A stretch of DNA of 64,000 bases. It comes from Oscillatoria princeps RMCB-10. GTDB taxonomy: Bacteria; Cyanobacteriota; Cyanobacteriia; Cyanobacteriales; Oscillatoriaceae. Positions 52,801-60,352 of the stretch are shown here, in pieces. The stretch is taken from NCBI GenBank assembly GCA_019359235.1, contig JAHHHT010000006.1:62001-126000 (forward strand), read 5' to 3'. Under the pieces are notes generated by a model that saw only the letters and a program-made list of their open reading frames with translations, had not been told where the DNA came from and ran no database searches. A program made the position numbers and the translations under genes. The number at the start of each line of letters is the position of its first letter. The first letter of the stretch is position 1.

Positions 52801-55800
52801 CTGCTGTTGCGTCACCAACACCGGCACCTGAGCGTCTTGCACCATGAACCCCAATCGCTCAGAAGGATAGGTCGGATCGAGAGGGAGATAGGCACCGCCG
52901 GCTTTGAGAATTCCCAGCAGAGCCACAATTAAATCGGGGGTTTTCTCCAAACAAATTCCCACCAGCGTTTCCGGTGCGACGCCCACGGACCGCAAATAGC
53001 GAGCGAATTGATTCGCTCGTGCGTTGAGTTCCCGGTAAGTCAGCTGTTTCTGAACCTCACCGGCACCGGCACTCTCCCCGGAAGCCAGCACCACGGCTAT
53101 CGCATCGGGCGTGTTCCGCACCTGGCGTTCAAATACCTGATGAAGGCACTCGCCTGCAGGATAGTTTGTTTGTGTTTTATTCCACTCCACCAAAATCTGA
53201 TGCTGTTCGGCAGCGGTTAACACCGGCAGCTGCGCAATCCGCGACTCAGGATCAGTTGCGAGCGCCCCCACCAGAGTTTGAAAATGCCGCACCATCCTCT
53301 CGACTGTCGTGGCATCAAACAGCTGAGCGTTATATTCAAACGCTCCCCTCAATCCCAACTCAGTCTCTTGCAGTGACAGAGTTAAATCGAAAGTCGCACC
53401 GGCAGTCGGGCGGTCTAATTCCACCGGCAGAGCTCTCACCCCCGGCAGTTCCAGCTGTTCCACGGGAGAGTTCTGCAAAACGAACATCACCGAAAACAGG
53501 GGACTCTGATTCGAGTGCCGCGCCGGCTGGAGAGTTTCTACCAGTAAATCGAACGGCACGTCCTGATGAGCGTAACCGTCAAGCGCTATCTGCCGCACCC
53601 GCCCTAAGACTTCCAAGAAAGTCGGATTTCCCTGAAGTTGGGTGCGCAATACCAGGGTATTGACAAAAAACCCAATTAGTGATTCTAAAGCTCTGCGGTT
53701 GCGGTTCGTTATCGGACTGCCGACAACAATATCCTCCTGACCGCTGTAACGGGACAGTAAAATTACAAAAGCCGCCAGCAGAGTCATATACAGCGTAGCG
53801 CCCGACTTCTGGCTCAGCGCCTTCAGTTCCTGAGTTAATTGAGAACTCAACTCAAAGCGGTGGATACGGCCTTCAAAGCTCTGCGTGGGAGAGCGAGGTC
53901 TGTCCACCGGCAGTTCTGTAAAGGGCGGTGCCCCAGCTAACTGTTCTTTCCAGTAATTCAGCTGAGTTTCTACTGCCTCTTTGCTGATATACTGGCGCTG
54001 CCAGTACGCAAAATCTGCATACTGCACAGGCAGTTCTGCTAGCTGAGGGGCTGTTTCTCCTGAGAGAGCCGCATAGAACGCCGATAAATCTTTGAAGAAT
54101 ATCCCCACTGACCAAGCATCGGAGATAATGTGGTGCTTGGTGACGGTCAGGACATGAGACTCTGACTCTAAACGAATCAGAGTTACTCTCAGTAAAGGCC
54201 CTGCCGCTAAGTCAAAGGGCCGGCTGTATTCTTCTGTAACTAATCGCAGCGTTTCTGCGGAACGCTCTACTTCAGGCCATCCCTGTAAGTCCACTACAGG
54301 TAATGTAAATGGCTGGGGAGAAGCGATAACCTGCACCGGCTCCCCACGCACGGTCGTAAACGAGGTGCGCAGCGTTTCGTGGCGCTCAATAATTGCCCCG
54401 ATCGCTTGTTCCAGAACACCCACCTTGAGCGGGCCAACCAGACGCACCGCCCGGGTAATATTAAAAGCCGCATTTGCGCCTTCGAGTTGATCCACAAACC
54501 AAAGGCGCTGCTGGGTCAAAGATAGGGGCAGTTTCCCGGAACGCTCCACCGGTTGCAAAGCGGGTATTTGCTGGCTCGGATTCTGGCGGACAGCTGTTTC
54601 CAGCCGGTCGCTCAAACCGGCTACTGTGGGTGACTCAAATAAAGCCGTGACGGGGAACTGGACACTGAACGCTTCATTCAGCCGAGAAATTACTAAGCTT
54701 CCCAGCAGGGAGTGTCCGCCCAGTTCCAAAAAGTTGTCATAAATGCCGACTTTTTCCAGCCCTAAGACTTCCGCCCAGATGGCAGCTATCTCTATTTCTG
54801 TTTGGCTGCGGGGCGCTACAAAGTTGCGCTGATAAGAAGATAGATCGGGTGCCGGTAAGGCGTTCCGGTTTAACTTCCCATTGGGCAGCAAGGGAAGCGC
54901 TTCCATCAGCACAAAGGCGCTTGGCACCATGTAATCGGGCAGCTTCTGATTCAGAAAGCTGCGCAATTCCGCCATATCGACTGCCGGTGCGCTATCTTCT
55001 GACGCTAATTTGGGAACGATATAGGCGACGATGCGCTTGTCCCCCGGCACATCCTCTCTCCCTGTTACCGCCGCCTCTCTCACACTGGGGTGGAGTCCCA
55101 AAGCTGACTCTATTTCTCCCAGTTCGACTCGCATTCCCCGGATATTGACCTGAAAGTCTATCCGGCCTAAAATTTCTAGGTTTCCATCCGGTAAATACCG
55201 GCCAACATCCCCCGTTTTGAACAGTCGCTGTTGGGGGTTAAAAGGATTTAATCCAAATTTCTCGGCGGTTTCTTCAGGCCGGTTGAGATAGCCACGGGCC
55301 AAGGTTAGACCGGCAACGTGCACTTCCCCCAATTCTCCCTCAGGCACTGGCTGCAGGTTAGCGTCCAGTATGTCCACCTGCTGCGCCCGCTCCAGGCAAG
55401 AGCCAACGGGGACATTCCCCTGTTCTTGGCTGAAGTCTTCCAGAACGGCATAAAACCCGTGGCCAATACTTTCTGTCTGGCCTAATATATTGAAAAATCG
55501 CACTTGATTTTTCAATATACTTCGCAGCTTTTGCAGTAATTGACAGGGCAGCAATTCCCCGCCAAATACTATCATTCGCAATTTTGATTGGCTGAGGCTG
55601 TGCCCTTTGTCCAAACTTTCTAGCGCCATGAGTCCATAGCGCCACACCGACGGCACGCCGTCCGAAACCGTCACCCCCTGTTTTTGGATCAGCTCAAATA
55701 GACTCAGGGGAGTTCTCGTTTGTTCGCGGGTAGCGATGACACAAGTGGCTCCTCGGGACAGAGGCAAAATCAACTGTCTCACTGAAGCAGTAAATGAAAA

Positions 55801-56430
55801 CGAGGCCATGTGCAGATAAACATCGCTGTCATTTACCCGCAACACTTTGTTGATTTCTTCAATATAATGCCACACACTTGCGTGCGGCATCTGCACCCCT
55901 TTAGGTTTGCCGGTGGAGCCAGAAGTATAGATGATGTAGGCCAGGTTTTGCGGTGTTACCCCACTGGCGGGGTTTTCTTGATTCTCTCGCGCAATGTCTT
56001 GACGCTCTTCATCCAGGCAGACTGCCGTTCCCTCAAATTCCGGAAGCGCCTGCATCCATTGCTTCTCAGTCACAAGAACTGATAGCTGGGTGTCCGCCAG
56101 CATGAAGGCTAGGCGTTCTTTTGGGTAGGCTGGATCTAGCGGTACATAAGCCCCACCGGCTTTGAGAATACCTAATATTCCCACCACCATATCTAAAGAG
56201 CGATCCAGGCAAATTCCCACCATCACCTCTGGCCCAACTCCCAACTTTTGCAAGTAATGGGCCAGCTGATTTGCTTGCTTATTAAGCGCCCGATATGTGA
56301 TTTGCCGGTCTGCAAACACTGCCCCTACCGCATCCGGTGTTCGCTTGACTTCAGCCTCAAACAATTGATGAACGCAGCTTTCTTGCAGGGATGCTTCCCC
56401 ACCCAAAATCTTTCGCTCTGAAATTAACAT
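46885..56430 (-). CDS. Three-module non-ribosomal peptide synthetase with atypical loading A domain and terminal reductase
   Basis: 3,181 residues, order A1-T1-C1-A2-T2-C2-A3-T3-R. A1 (about 20-530): YTSGSTGKPKG 168-178, but the A4 region is FSFTASVRQ (211-219), so the usual Asp235 is Thr; the other A1 pocket positions are also unusual, which suggests a non-amino-acid acyl substrate. T1 serine S574. C1 634-1075 with HHIISDAWS at 766. A2 1094-1600, pocket D-A-F-F-L-G-V-T-F-K, aliphatic (Ile-like). T2 S1649. C2 1710-2155, HHIVADGW at 1840. A3 2166-2690, pocket D-V-E-N-I-G-A-V-T-K, no confident prediction. T3 S2736. R 2814-3181: GASGFFG 2820-2826 and YAASK 2979-2983, an NAD(P)H-dependent thioester reductase replacing a thioesterase. 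No epimerase or methylase. Pockets read by eye against GrsA. GGAAGAGAGG precedes the ATG. Confidence 0.93.
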   Translation of the reverse strand: MLISERKILGGEASLQESCVHQLFEAEVKRTPDAVGAVFADRQITYRALNKQANQLAHYLQKLGVGPEVMVGICLDRSLDMVVGILGILKAGGAYVPLDPAYPKERLAFMLADTQLSVLVTEKQWMQALPEFEGTAVCLDEERQDIARENQENPASGVTPQNLAYIIYTSGSTGKPKGVQMPHASVWHYIEEINKVLRVNDSDVYLHMASFSFTASVRQLILPLSRGATCVIATREQTRTPLSLFELIQKQGVTVSDGVPSVWRYGLMALESLDKGHSLSQSKLRMIVFGGELLPCQLLQKLRSILKNQVRFFNILGQTESIGHGFYAVLEDFSQEQGNVPVGSCLERAQQVDILDANLQPVPEGELGEVHVAGLTLARGYLNRPEETAEKFGLNPFNPQQRLFKTGDVGRYLPDGNLEILGRIDFQVNIRGMRVELGEIESALGLHPSVREAAVTGREDVPGDKRIVAYIVPKLASEDSAPAVDMAELRSFLNQKLPDYMVPSAFVLMEALPLLPNGKLNRNALPAPDLSSYQRNFVAPRSQTEIEIAAIWAEVLGLEKVGIYDNFLELGGHSLLGSLVISRLNEAFSVQFPVTALFESPTVAGLSDRLETAVRQNPSQQIPALQPVERSGKLPLSLTQQRLWFVDQLEGANAAFNITRAVRLVGPLKVGVLEQAIGAIIERHETLRTSFTTVRGEPVQVIASPQPFTLPVVDLQGWPEVERSAETLRLVTEEYSRPFDLAAGPLLRVTLIRLESESHVLTVTKHHIISDAWSVGIFFKDLSAFYAALSGETAPQLAELPVQYADFAYWQRQYISKEAVETQLNYWKEQLAGAPPFTELPVDRPRSPTQSFEGRIHRFELSSQLTQELKALSQKSGATLYMTLLAAFVILLSRYSGQEDIVVGSPITNRNRRALESLIGFFVNTLVLRTQLQGNPTFLEVLGRVRQIALDGYAHQDVPFDLLVETLQPARHSNQSPLFSVMFVLQNSPVEQLELPGVRALPVELDRPTAGATFDLTLSLQETELGLRGAFEYNAQLFDATTVERMVRHFQTLVGALATDPESRIAQLPVLTAAEQHQILVEWNKTQTNYPAGECLHQVFERQVRNTPDAIAVVLASGESAGAGEVQKQLTYRELNARANQFARYLRSVGVAPETLVGICLEKTPDLIVALLGILKAGGAYLPLDPTYPSERLGFMVQDAQVPVLVTQQQLLGKVPQTGARVICLDADWPVIGLESPENLECSTTAENLVYVMYTSGSTGLPKGVMIPHRAVMRLAVSTDYVSLGPTDVIAQASNTSFDAATFEIWGALLNGAKLVIFTKETVLSPRYFASSLRAQGITTLFVTTALFNQIVQEVPSAFQSLRFLLFGGEAVDQRRVLQALESGGPQHLLHVYGPTENTTFSTWYRVEKVERGAATIPIGKAIANSETYILDRHLQPVPVGVAGELYVGGAGLALGYLNRPALTAEKFIPNPFAGGERHSERLYRTGDLARYLPDGNIEFLGRIDSQVKIRGFRIELGEIEAALNQHPNVKQAAVIVREDHPGNKVLVGYFVPQTETPSGSELRSFLQQKLADYMVPAAFVVLEALPVTPNGKVDRRALPAPDIELIREKQFVAPRTPTEEVIANILGAVLGLERVSLHDNFFELGGHSLLAIQVISRLQEAFQTSLPLRCLFEAPTVAELAREISAQRQTDSQQLPPAIAPVSKERTEFPLSFAQARLWFLNQLEGESATYNMSFAVRITGNLDVNSLERAVQEIVRRHAILRTNFKAVSGSTVQVIKATATAALSAASVRDLPPDEEELRRTATLEAQTPFDLATDSLLRVKLLQFSEREHLFLLTLHHIVADGWSLGILIQELSALYQAFSQGNPSPLPELAIQYADFAVWQQQWLSAGALETQINYWKQQLAGAPPLLELPSDRPRKAVQAFQGGNVLFEIDPQIAQELKTLSQRSGVTLFMTLLAAYATLLFRYSGQEDIPIGCPVANRHYRETEPLIGFFVNTLVLRTQLQGNPAFSELLERVRQVALLAYANQDAPFEAVVEALQPERSLSHTPLFQVMFDLQHEPPQWELPGLSLTPVKKEHFMAKFDLTLTVETTSAGLRGEWEYSSDLFDRETVARMSSQFQTLLAAIVANPQQTVGELPLLAERERYQMLVEWNSTQQDCPQDRCIHELFERQVGQTPDAVAVEFAGQHLTYRELDNRANQVANYLRTLGVGPETLVGLCVERDLPMIVGLLGILKAGAAYLPLDPNYPQERLAFMLSNSKVAVVLTAEKLLSLLPEREIRYCICLDRDWEAISQQPARQPAGGAQPNNLAYVIYTSGSTGQPKGVMIEHRSIVNCIEAVKAKYKISHADRLLQFATIAFDVAAEEIYSSLTSGATLVLRTEEMIVSASRFVQSCRDWKLTVLNLPTSYWHQLMVELPAAEETLPESVRLVIIGGEQAMPETLKLWQRCVANLPAPPQLLNAYGPTETTVTATCCVLSEFMAANPDCTAVPIGTPLGNYTLYVLDGNLQPVPLGVAGELHIGGASLARGYLGRPEATGEKFIPDPFSNEPGARLYKTGDKVRYLPDGEIEYLGRIDQQVKIRGFRIELGEIEAALGQHPDVREVAVVCREDTPGNKRLIAYVVPNQSAAYLLDTQEKWKTLQRTLSGSLRDSLKQKLPDYMVPSAFVLMEALPLTPNGKVDRRALPAPDLRPELDGSFVAPRTAIEEKLACIWAEVLNLELVGINDNFFELGGHSLKATQLMSQLRAAFKIELPLRQLFESPTVAELAATIASTAQNPATIQAHTHWDLNAEAVLDPTIHSRGVPFTDTSEPKSILLTGASGFFGTYLLYGLLEQTQADIYCLIRSASEKQALQKLSRQMASFHLWKEAFSSRIVPVVGDLSKPLLGLSAARFQEFASQIDAIYHNAAWVNALYPYSTLKPANVLGTQEVLRLASEVKLKPVHYISTLSVFSAPAYYEMKSVDESDLLEHSPDINNGYAASKWVAEKLVMNARDRGLPVGIYRPSRILGHSQTGICNPDDFLSKFIPGCIQLGMVPKLDFWVENIIPADYMSRAIIHLSRQKECLGQAFHLVNPKPTPLNELFNWIRDLGYPVEEVSYKEWRSHLIRNNQVSSSEVLQYLVPIFSEKNMEGAKKPPEFDFTNVLSGLAGTDIAFPAVERGLIEKYVSDFTRRNFIPKPTL

Positions 56431-56886
56431 TCGCCTCTCTTCCTACTGAACAAAAAATCAACCTCTCAATCTGGCCCTATCTCCGGGCAGTCGTACCGAC
56501 CAATTCATTCTATCACAGAATATCACCTGGAGCTGATGTAGGGGCGAAGCATGAGCGTGAGTATCTTTACAATCAGTGAAATGCTTACATAGCTGCTGTA
56601 GGCGTTAGCCGTGCTCAAGAGCGCATGCAGCCGCTGCGCTAACGCTCATGCTTCGCCCTTCCCCTAACGGGAGCATCCCGTTTTTGAAACTCCCCTGGTG
56701 AGGGCGAAGCATTCGGATTATCAATTGCTGGTTTTGACCGAGAGATTATTCGCCCGAATGCTTCGCCCCTACATAATCGGGATGATCGCGGAGGTCTCCC
56801 CCATTCATTCGATCGCATCATCATTTATTCTATCACAGAATATCGCCTCATCCTTCCAACCACCTCAGAAAATTTTTGCCCCTATT
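56431..56886. repeat. Repeat insertion between direct copies in the NRPS upstream region
   Basis: A ttctatcacagaatatc sequence occurs at 56509-56525 and 56827-56843 in the same orientation, with about 25 bases of wider similarity. Between them lie gcgaagcatgagcgt-type repeats and an inverted pair GGGCGAAGCATTCGG (56702-56716) / CCGAATGCTTCGCCC (56754-56768). The block looks inserted into the promoter space of the NRPS gene. No gene seen. Confidence 0.7.
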
Positions 56887-57876
56887 TTACTGATTGCTCC
56901 CAGCAGTTTTTCGCAGGCCCAGCCCAATGGCCCTAAAGGGCTGCAGCAAGATATTGCTCACACTATTATACAGCTCGCTCTCGCCATCTGATAAACCGAA
57001 ATTAATTTTTTCATACTGGCGCGGCACATACAGCGTCCCGAACAGCCAGTCCCAGAAGGCAAAAATATAAGCAAAATTCTTGTCATAGTGCTTTGGGTCA
57101 GTGCTGTGATGAATCTGGTGCTGAGCCGGACTTATCAAAATATGGCTGAGCCAGGAAGGATACGCCAGCCAGATATGAGAGTGGCGCAAGTTATAGCCAG
57201 CCAGATAAAATGCGAACGTCAGGACGTTGACTCCTTGAATCAGTAGCAGCGACATCTGACTGCCGAACAGATACATCCACAGTCCCATTGCCAAGCCGGT
57301 GATTGCAGCAAAAAATGTCGCCCCAAAAAACAGCTCGACCGGATGGGCGCGGTAGACAGTCAGGGGTGTCAGGACTTCCGCTGAATGGTGCACTTTATGG
57401 AATTCCCACAGCACGGGAATTTTGTGGCCCAGATAGTGGAAATAGAACATCCCAAAATCTACTACCAGCGCTATAAAAACCGTAAAGGCAGCCTGATGCC
57501 AGAATTGCGGTTCTGTGACGGCAAATAGCGCGGTTGCGCCCGTTAACTGTGTCAGGGCGAAGCGCACCCCATTGGCCAGATATTCTGAAGATACTATCGC
57601 GGGAAATACGACAAAGCTTTGGAGCAGCGTGTAGACAAAATAATACTTATACCCTGTAACGGTCGAAGGATGCAGGTACACTTCTTTGGGCAAAATGTAC
57701 TGTAAGAAGTTTGTCTTCTTTTCTGACTTGGCCGAGTCCAGTATATAGAGAAGCGCCACCAGGAACACCGCCGACACCAGGTACATCCAGTAAATCACAC
57801 TGTCCCCTAAAAAGGGAACTTCCAGTGGGTACAAGCCGCGCTTCAAGATTTCTATCGCTGTCTCCAAATTCTTCAC
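56887..57876 (-). CDS. Fatty acid hydroxylase / sterol desaturase superfamily membrane protein
   Basis: 329-residue integral membrane di-iron protein. The histidine clusters of the superfamily are all visible: HYLGH (about residues 147-151), HKVHHS (about 160-165), HSHIWL, and HQIHHS with a later DPKHYDKN (about 252-266). At least five hydrophobic helices surround them. Members hydroxylate or desaturate fatty acyl chains, sterols or carotenoids using O2. It lies directly upstream of the NRPS on the same strand, with 457 bases between. A tailoring role on the product or on the starter acyl group is possible but unproven. The start is GTG 57876 (MKNLETAIEIL) with AGAAG just before it. Confidence 0.85.
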   Translation of the reverse strand: MKNLETAIEILKRGLYPLEVPFLGDSVIYWMYLVSAVFLVALLYILDSAKSEKKTNFLQYILPKEVYLHPSTVTGYKYYFVYTLLQSFVVFPAIVSSEYLANGVRFALTQLTGATALFAVTEPQFWHQAAFTVFIALVVDFGMFYFHYLGHKIPVLWEFHKVHHSAEVLTPLTVYRAHPVELFFGATFFAAITGLAMGLWMYLFGSQMSLLLIQGVNVLTFAFYLAGYNLRHSHIWLAYPSWLSHILISPAQHQIHHSTDPKHYDKNFAYIFAFWDWLFGTLYVPRQYEKINFGLSDGESELYNSVSNILLQPFRAIGLGLRKTAGSNQ

Positions 57877-58751
57877 CTTCTATTATTGCAGTCGCTCCCT
57901 TCTTTTAACGCACGCGCTTGTCACAAGCACTATTACTCTACCCGCCACGACTCCCCGCCACGACTAATGTCCTAAAAAGCCGTGACCCCAATCTTCATAC
58001 AGATCTGTCTGGGTTACGCCATAAAAGCCTAGCCCCAAATCTTCGTGACTTGTTTCGGTATTGCAGACAGCCGCTGGCCGGAATCATGGCCCAAAACGGA
58101 CTGCAACGCTTCGTCAGCAACGCTTCTTATGAAAATGGTTCTCTTTGTGGCCAATGCTGGGACAAACAACCTTTCAACGACGCTAATAACTTTAAAACAT
58201 AATTTTCGCATCTGTCTAGGGGGGGATTGTAAATTTTTGTTAAGCATTATACCGTTTTGCCCTCGACGGATCAGAACGGCTCCCCTCTTCACCCCTAGGG
58301 ACAAGCTGTTATGCTTTTAATTTTCTTTAAATATCAAGCTGGCAGATCCGACAGGGCATTTTTACCAAAAGCTGCCTGGTAAGAAGTGTGTAGAGATAGA
58401 TAGGGTAAATTAAATGCGCACATCTGGGCGGGGGGCAAAAAAGGGTTTCCAAGAATTGGACTGCCGGCAGCTTCAGATAGGCAAACCTTCCTAAGGATTG
58501 GGGTAGCGGGCTTTGATTCTTATCCCTAAAAATGGCCACTCCCACCCTCACCGGCACCCCTTTCGGGGGTTAACTCACCCCCGAAAGCTCCGAGACTGTT
58601 GGCTTGCTTCGTGAGGGGTGGGGGCGGGTTTTTCGGCGGCACGGGCTGTGTGGCACAGTTTTCGGGTCAGCCCCGCCCCTACATTGGCTCCCTTTCCTGG
58701 TTTACTCGTTCCCAGGGTATGACCCATCATTAATTCGCCAATAGCATTAAT
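57877..58751. other. Gene-poor region between the hydroxylase-like gene and panB
   Basis: 875 bases. Short frames on both strands lack coding character and recognisable families. A hairpin with arms TTTCGGGGGTTAACTC/ACCCCCGAAAG is near 58561-58588. A GGGGGCGGGT...GCCCCGCCCCTAC element is at about 58620-58681. Nothing else is supported. Confidence 0.5.
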
Positions 58752-59537
58752 CTACTCGCCCCCCTCCGGAAATTGCCCCTCTCTCACCTCAGAGCAAAAC
58801 TCCCGCACGGCTTGCCCTATCGTCTCGCGCAGATTAACATAAGACTTAGCAAAAGGCGGCTTGCGCTCCGAGAGACCGAGCAAATCAGCCGTAACCAGAA
58901 CCTGACCGTCGCAGTCGGGTCCCGCGCCAATTCCAATCGTGGGAATCGCCAGTTTTTGCGTAATTCGCCCAGCCAGATCCGCCGGTATATGCTCGAGCAC
59001 CACCGCAAAGGCACCGGCATCCTGCAGCGCCTCCGCCTCCGCCAAAATCCGCTCGCCGGCTTCTTTTGTCTTCCCCTGCTGCCGGTATCCCAGCAGGTGC
59101 ACCGACTGCGGCGTCAGCCCCACGTGCCCCAGCACCGGTATCCCCGCGCGCACCAGCCGGTACACCGTTTCTGCGATCGCTGGATATCCCCCCTCCAGCT
59201 TCACCGCCATTGCGCCGGTTTCCTTGAGCACCCTGCCGGCTGAGCGCATCGCCAGCTGCGGGCTTTCTTGATACGTCAAAAACGGCAAATCCACCACCAC
59301 CAGCGCCTGCTTGACTCCCCGCCGCACCGCCAATGCGTGGTGCAGCATCTCGTCGAGCGTCACCGGCAGCGTCGTCTCCATCCCCAGCGCCACCATCGCC
59401 AGAGAGTCCCCCACCAAGATCACATCCACACCGGCACTATCTAGCAGCTGCGCTACCGTCCAATCCCACGCCGTCAGCGCTACAATCCTGCGCCCTTGCT
59501 GTTTCCACTGCATCAATTGCTGCGTCGTTACTGCCAT
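58752..59537 (-). CDS. panB: 3-methyl-2-oxobutanoate hydroxymethyltransferase
   Basis: 261 residues, usual length. It transfers a hydroxymethyl group from 5,10-methylene-tetrahydrofolate to alpha-ketoisovalerate, making ketopantoate for pantothenate and CoA (and therefore the 4'-phosphopantetheine arm of carrier proteins). Signatures: [118 protein letters not shown] 59537; no ribosome site seen. Single gene, not in an operon here. Confidence 0.96.
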   Translation of the reverse strand: MAVTTQQLMQWKQQGRRIVALTAWDWTVAQLLDSAGVDVILVGDSLAMVALGMETTLPVTLDEMLHHALAVRRGVKQALVVVDLPFLTYQESPQLAMRSAGRVLKETGAMAVKLEGGYPAIAETVYRLVRAGIPVLGHVGLTPQSVHLLGYRQQGKTKEAGERILAEAEALQDAGAFAVVLEHIPADLAGRITQKLAIPTIGIGAGPDCDGQVLVTADLLGLSERKPPFAKSYVNLRETIGQAVREFCSEVREGQFPEGGE

Positions 59538-60116
59538 CGCTTTTACTTTTTAATACTGTTTCTCTGGCGGCGTTTTTCTCGCAGAGGCTGCTTGCATCTC
59601 GCCGCACGGCATAACACCCTTACCACAAAATCCCTACTTTGTCAACTGCCGCCCTTCGGATGTTAAGTTCTGTAACGAAAACTCGCGCTTCCTCCGAGTG
59701 CGAAATAATTTCGCCTCCCGCCCCATTACAGAAAAATTGTACGGCAGAATAAGGGCTTCAGGCTATAAATAGGCCAACCACTCACCTTTTAGCTATTTTT
59801 GGCAAAACGGTGCCCCTGAGAATACCAAATTGCCAAAATTGTAGCAAATCGCCTCAAATAACGCAAATCCGTCAGCTAAATGAGAATTTTTCCTGTTATT
59901 CACAAAACTTAACGCGATTTTTGGTAACAATTCTTAACGTTAAGTTTAAATCTTCAAATAAAATCGGAGAATAAGATTAGGCGGGCTTATGAATCGGGCC
60001 AGACCGGCAGCAGGGGAGCGGGGGGGCTTTCGGAGGGGAAAAAAAGCGTTTCTTGTTTCTTCCTTCTTCCTTTTTGCAGCAGATTGCGTCAGGAAGAGAT
60101 ATAAAGTAGGATAGAC
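59538..60116. other. AT-rich intergenic region
   Basis: 580 bases without a supported gene. The stretch 59820-59970 is strongly AT-rich with several ttaacgttaag-like palindromes (about 59932-59943: ttaacgttaa), which could hold promoters or protein-binding sites. It precedes the MITE-like element and the TPS gene. Confidence 0.4.
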
Positions 60117-60219
60117 AGGACTTACGCACAACTGTGAGACGAAACCGGGTTTCTGGTTCGGGAACGAGGGCTGACAGTCTTGAATGCTGGTTCAGAAACC
60201 CGGTTTCTGCGTAAGTCCT
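60117..60219. mobile_element. MITE-like element, 103 bp
   Basis: Terminal inverted repeats AGGACTTACGCA (60117-60128) and TGCGTAAGTCCT (60208-60219), perfect over 12 bases. Just inside are GAAACCGGGTTTCTGG and CAGAAACCCGGTTTC, the dispersed hairpin family. A half-copy (GGTTTCTGCGTAAGTTCT) is at about 15675-15692. Confidence 0.8.
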
Positions 60220-60352
60220 AATAGAAAAAACTTGCCGGCTGCCGAAAGTTAGCGGTCGGGTTGGGTGCTGAAGTACACCCTCGGCAACACCGGCTTGCAA
60301 GAAAGCCGGCAGCCCCACCCCCCCCCAAGACAGCCCAATCCAAAAAATAGCA

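Noticed and set aside
46885-56430. Terminal domain of the NRPS as a thioesterase
   Set aside because: No GxSxG; the domain has a Rossmann GxxGxxG and a YxxxK, which identify a reductase.
58029-58320. Small gene of about 91 codons on either strand
   Set aside because: Both strands are open, with no ribosome site and no protein-like pattern.
57877-58751. tRNA or other stable RNA
   Set aside because: No cloverleaf with a T-loop GTTCRA motif and matching acceptor stem could be built here or elsewhere in the window.
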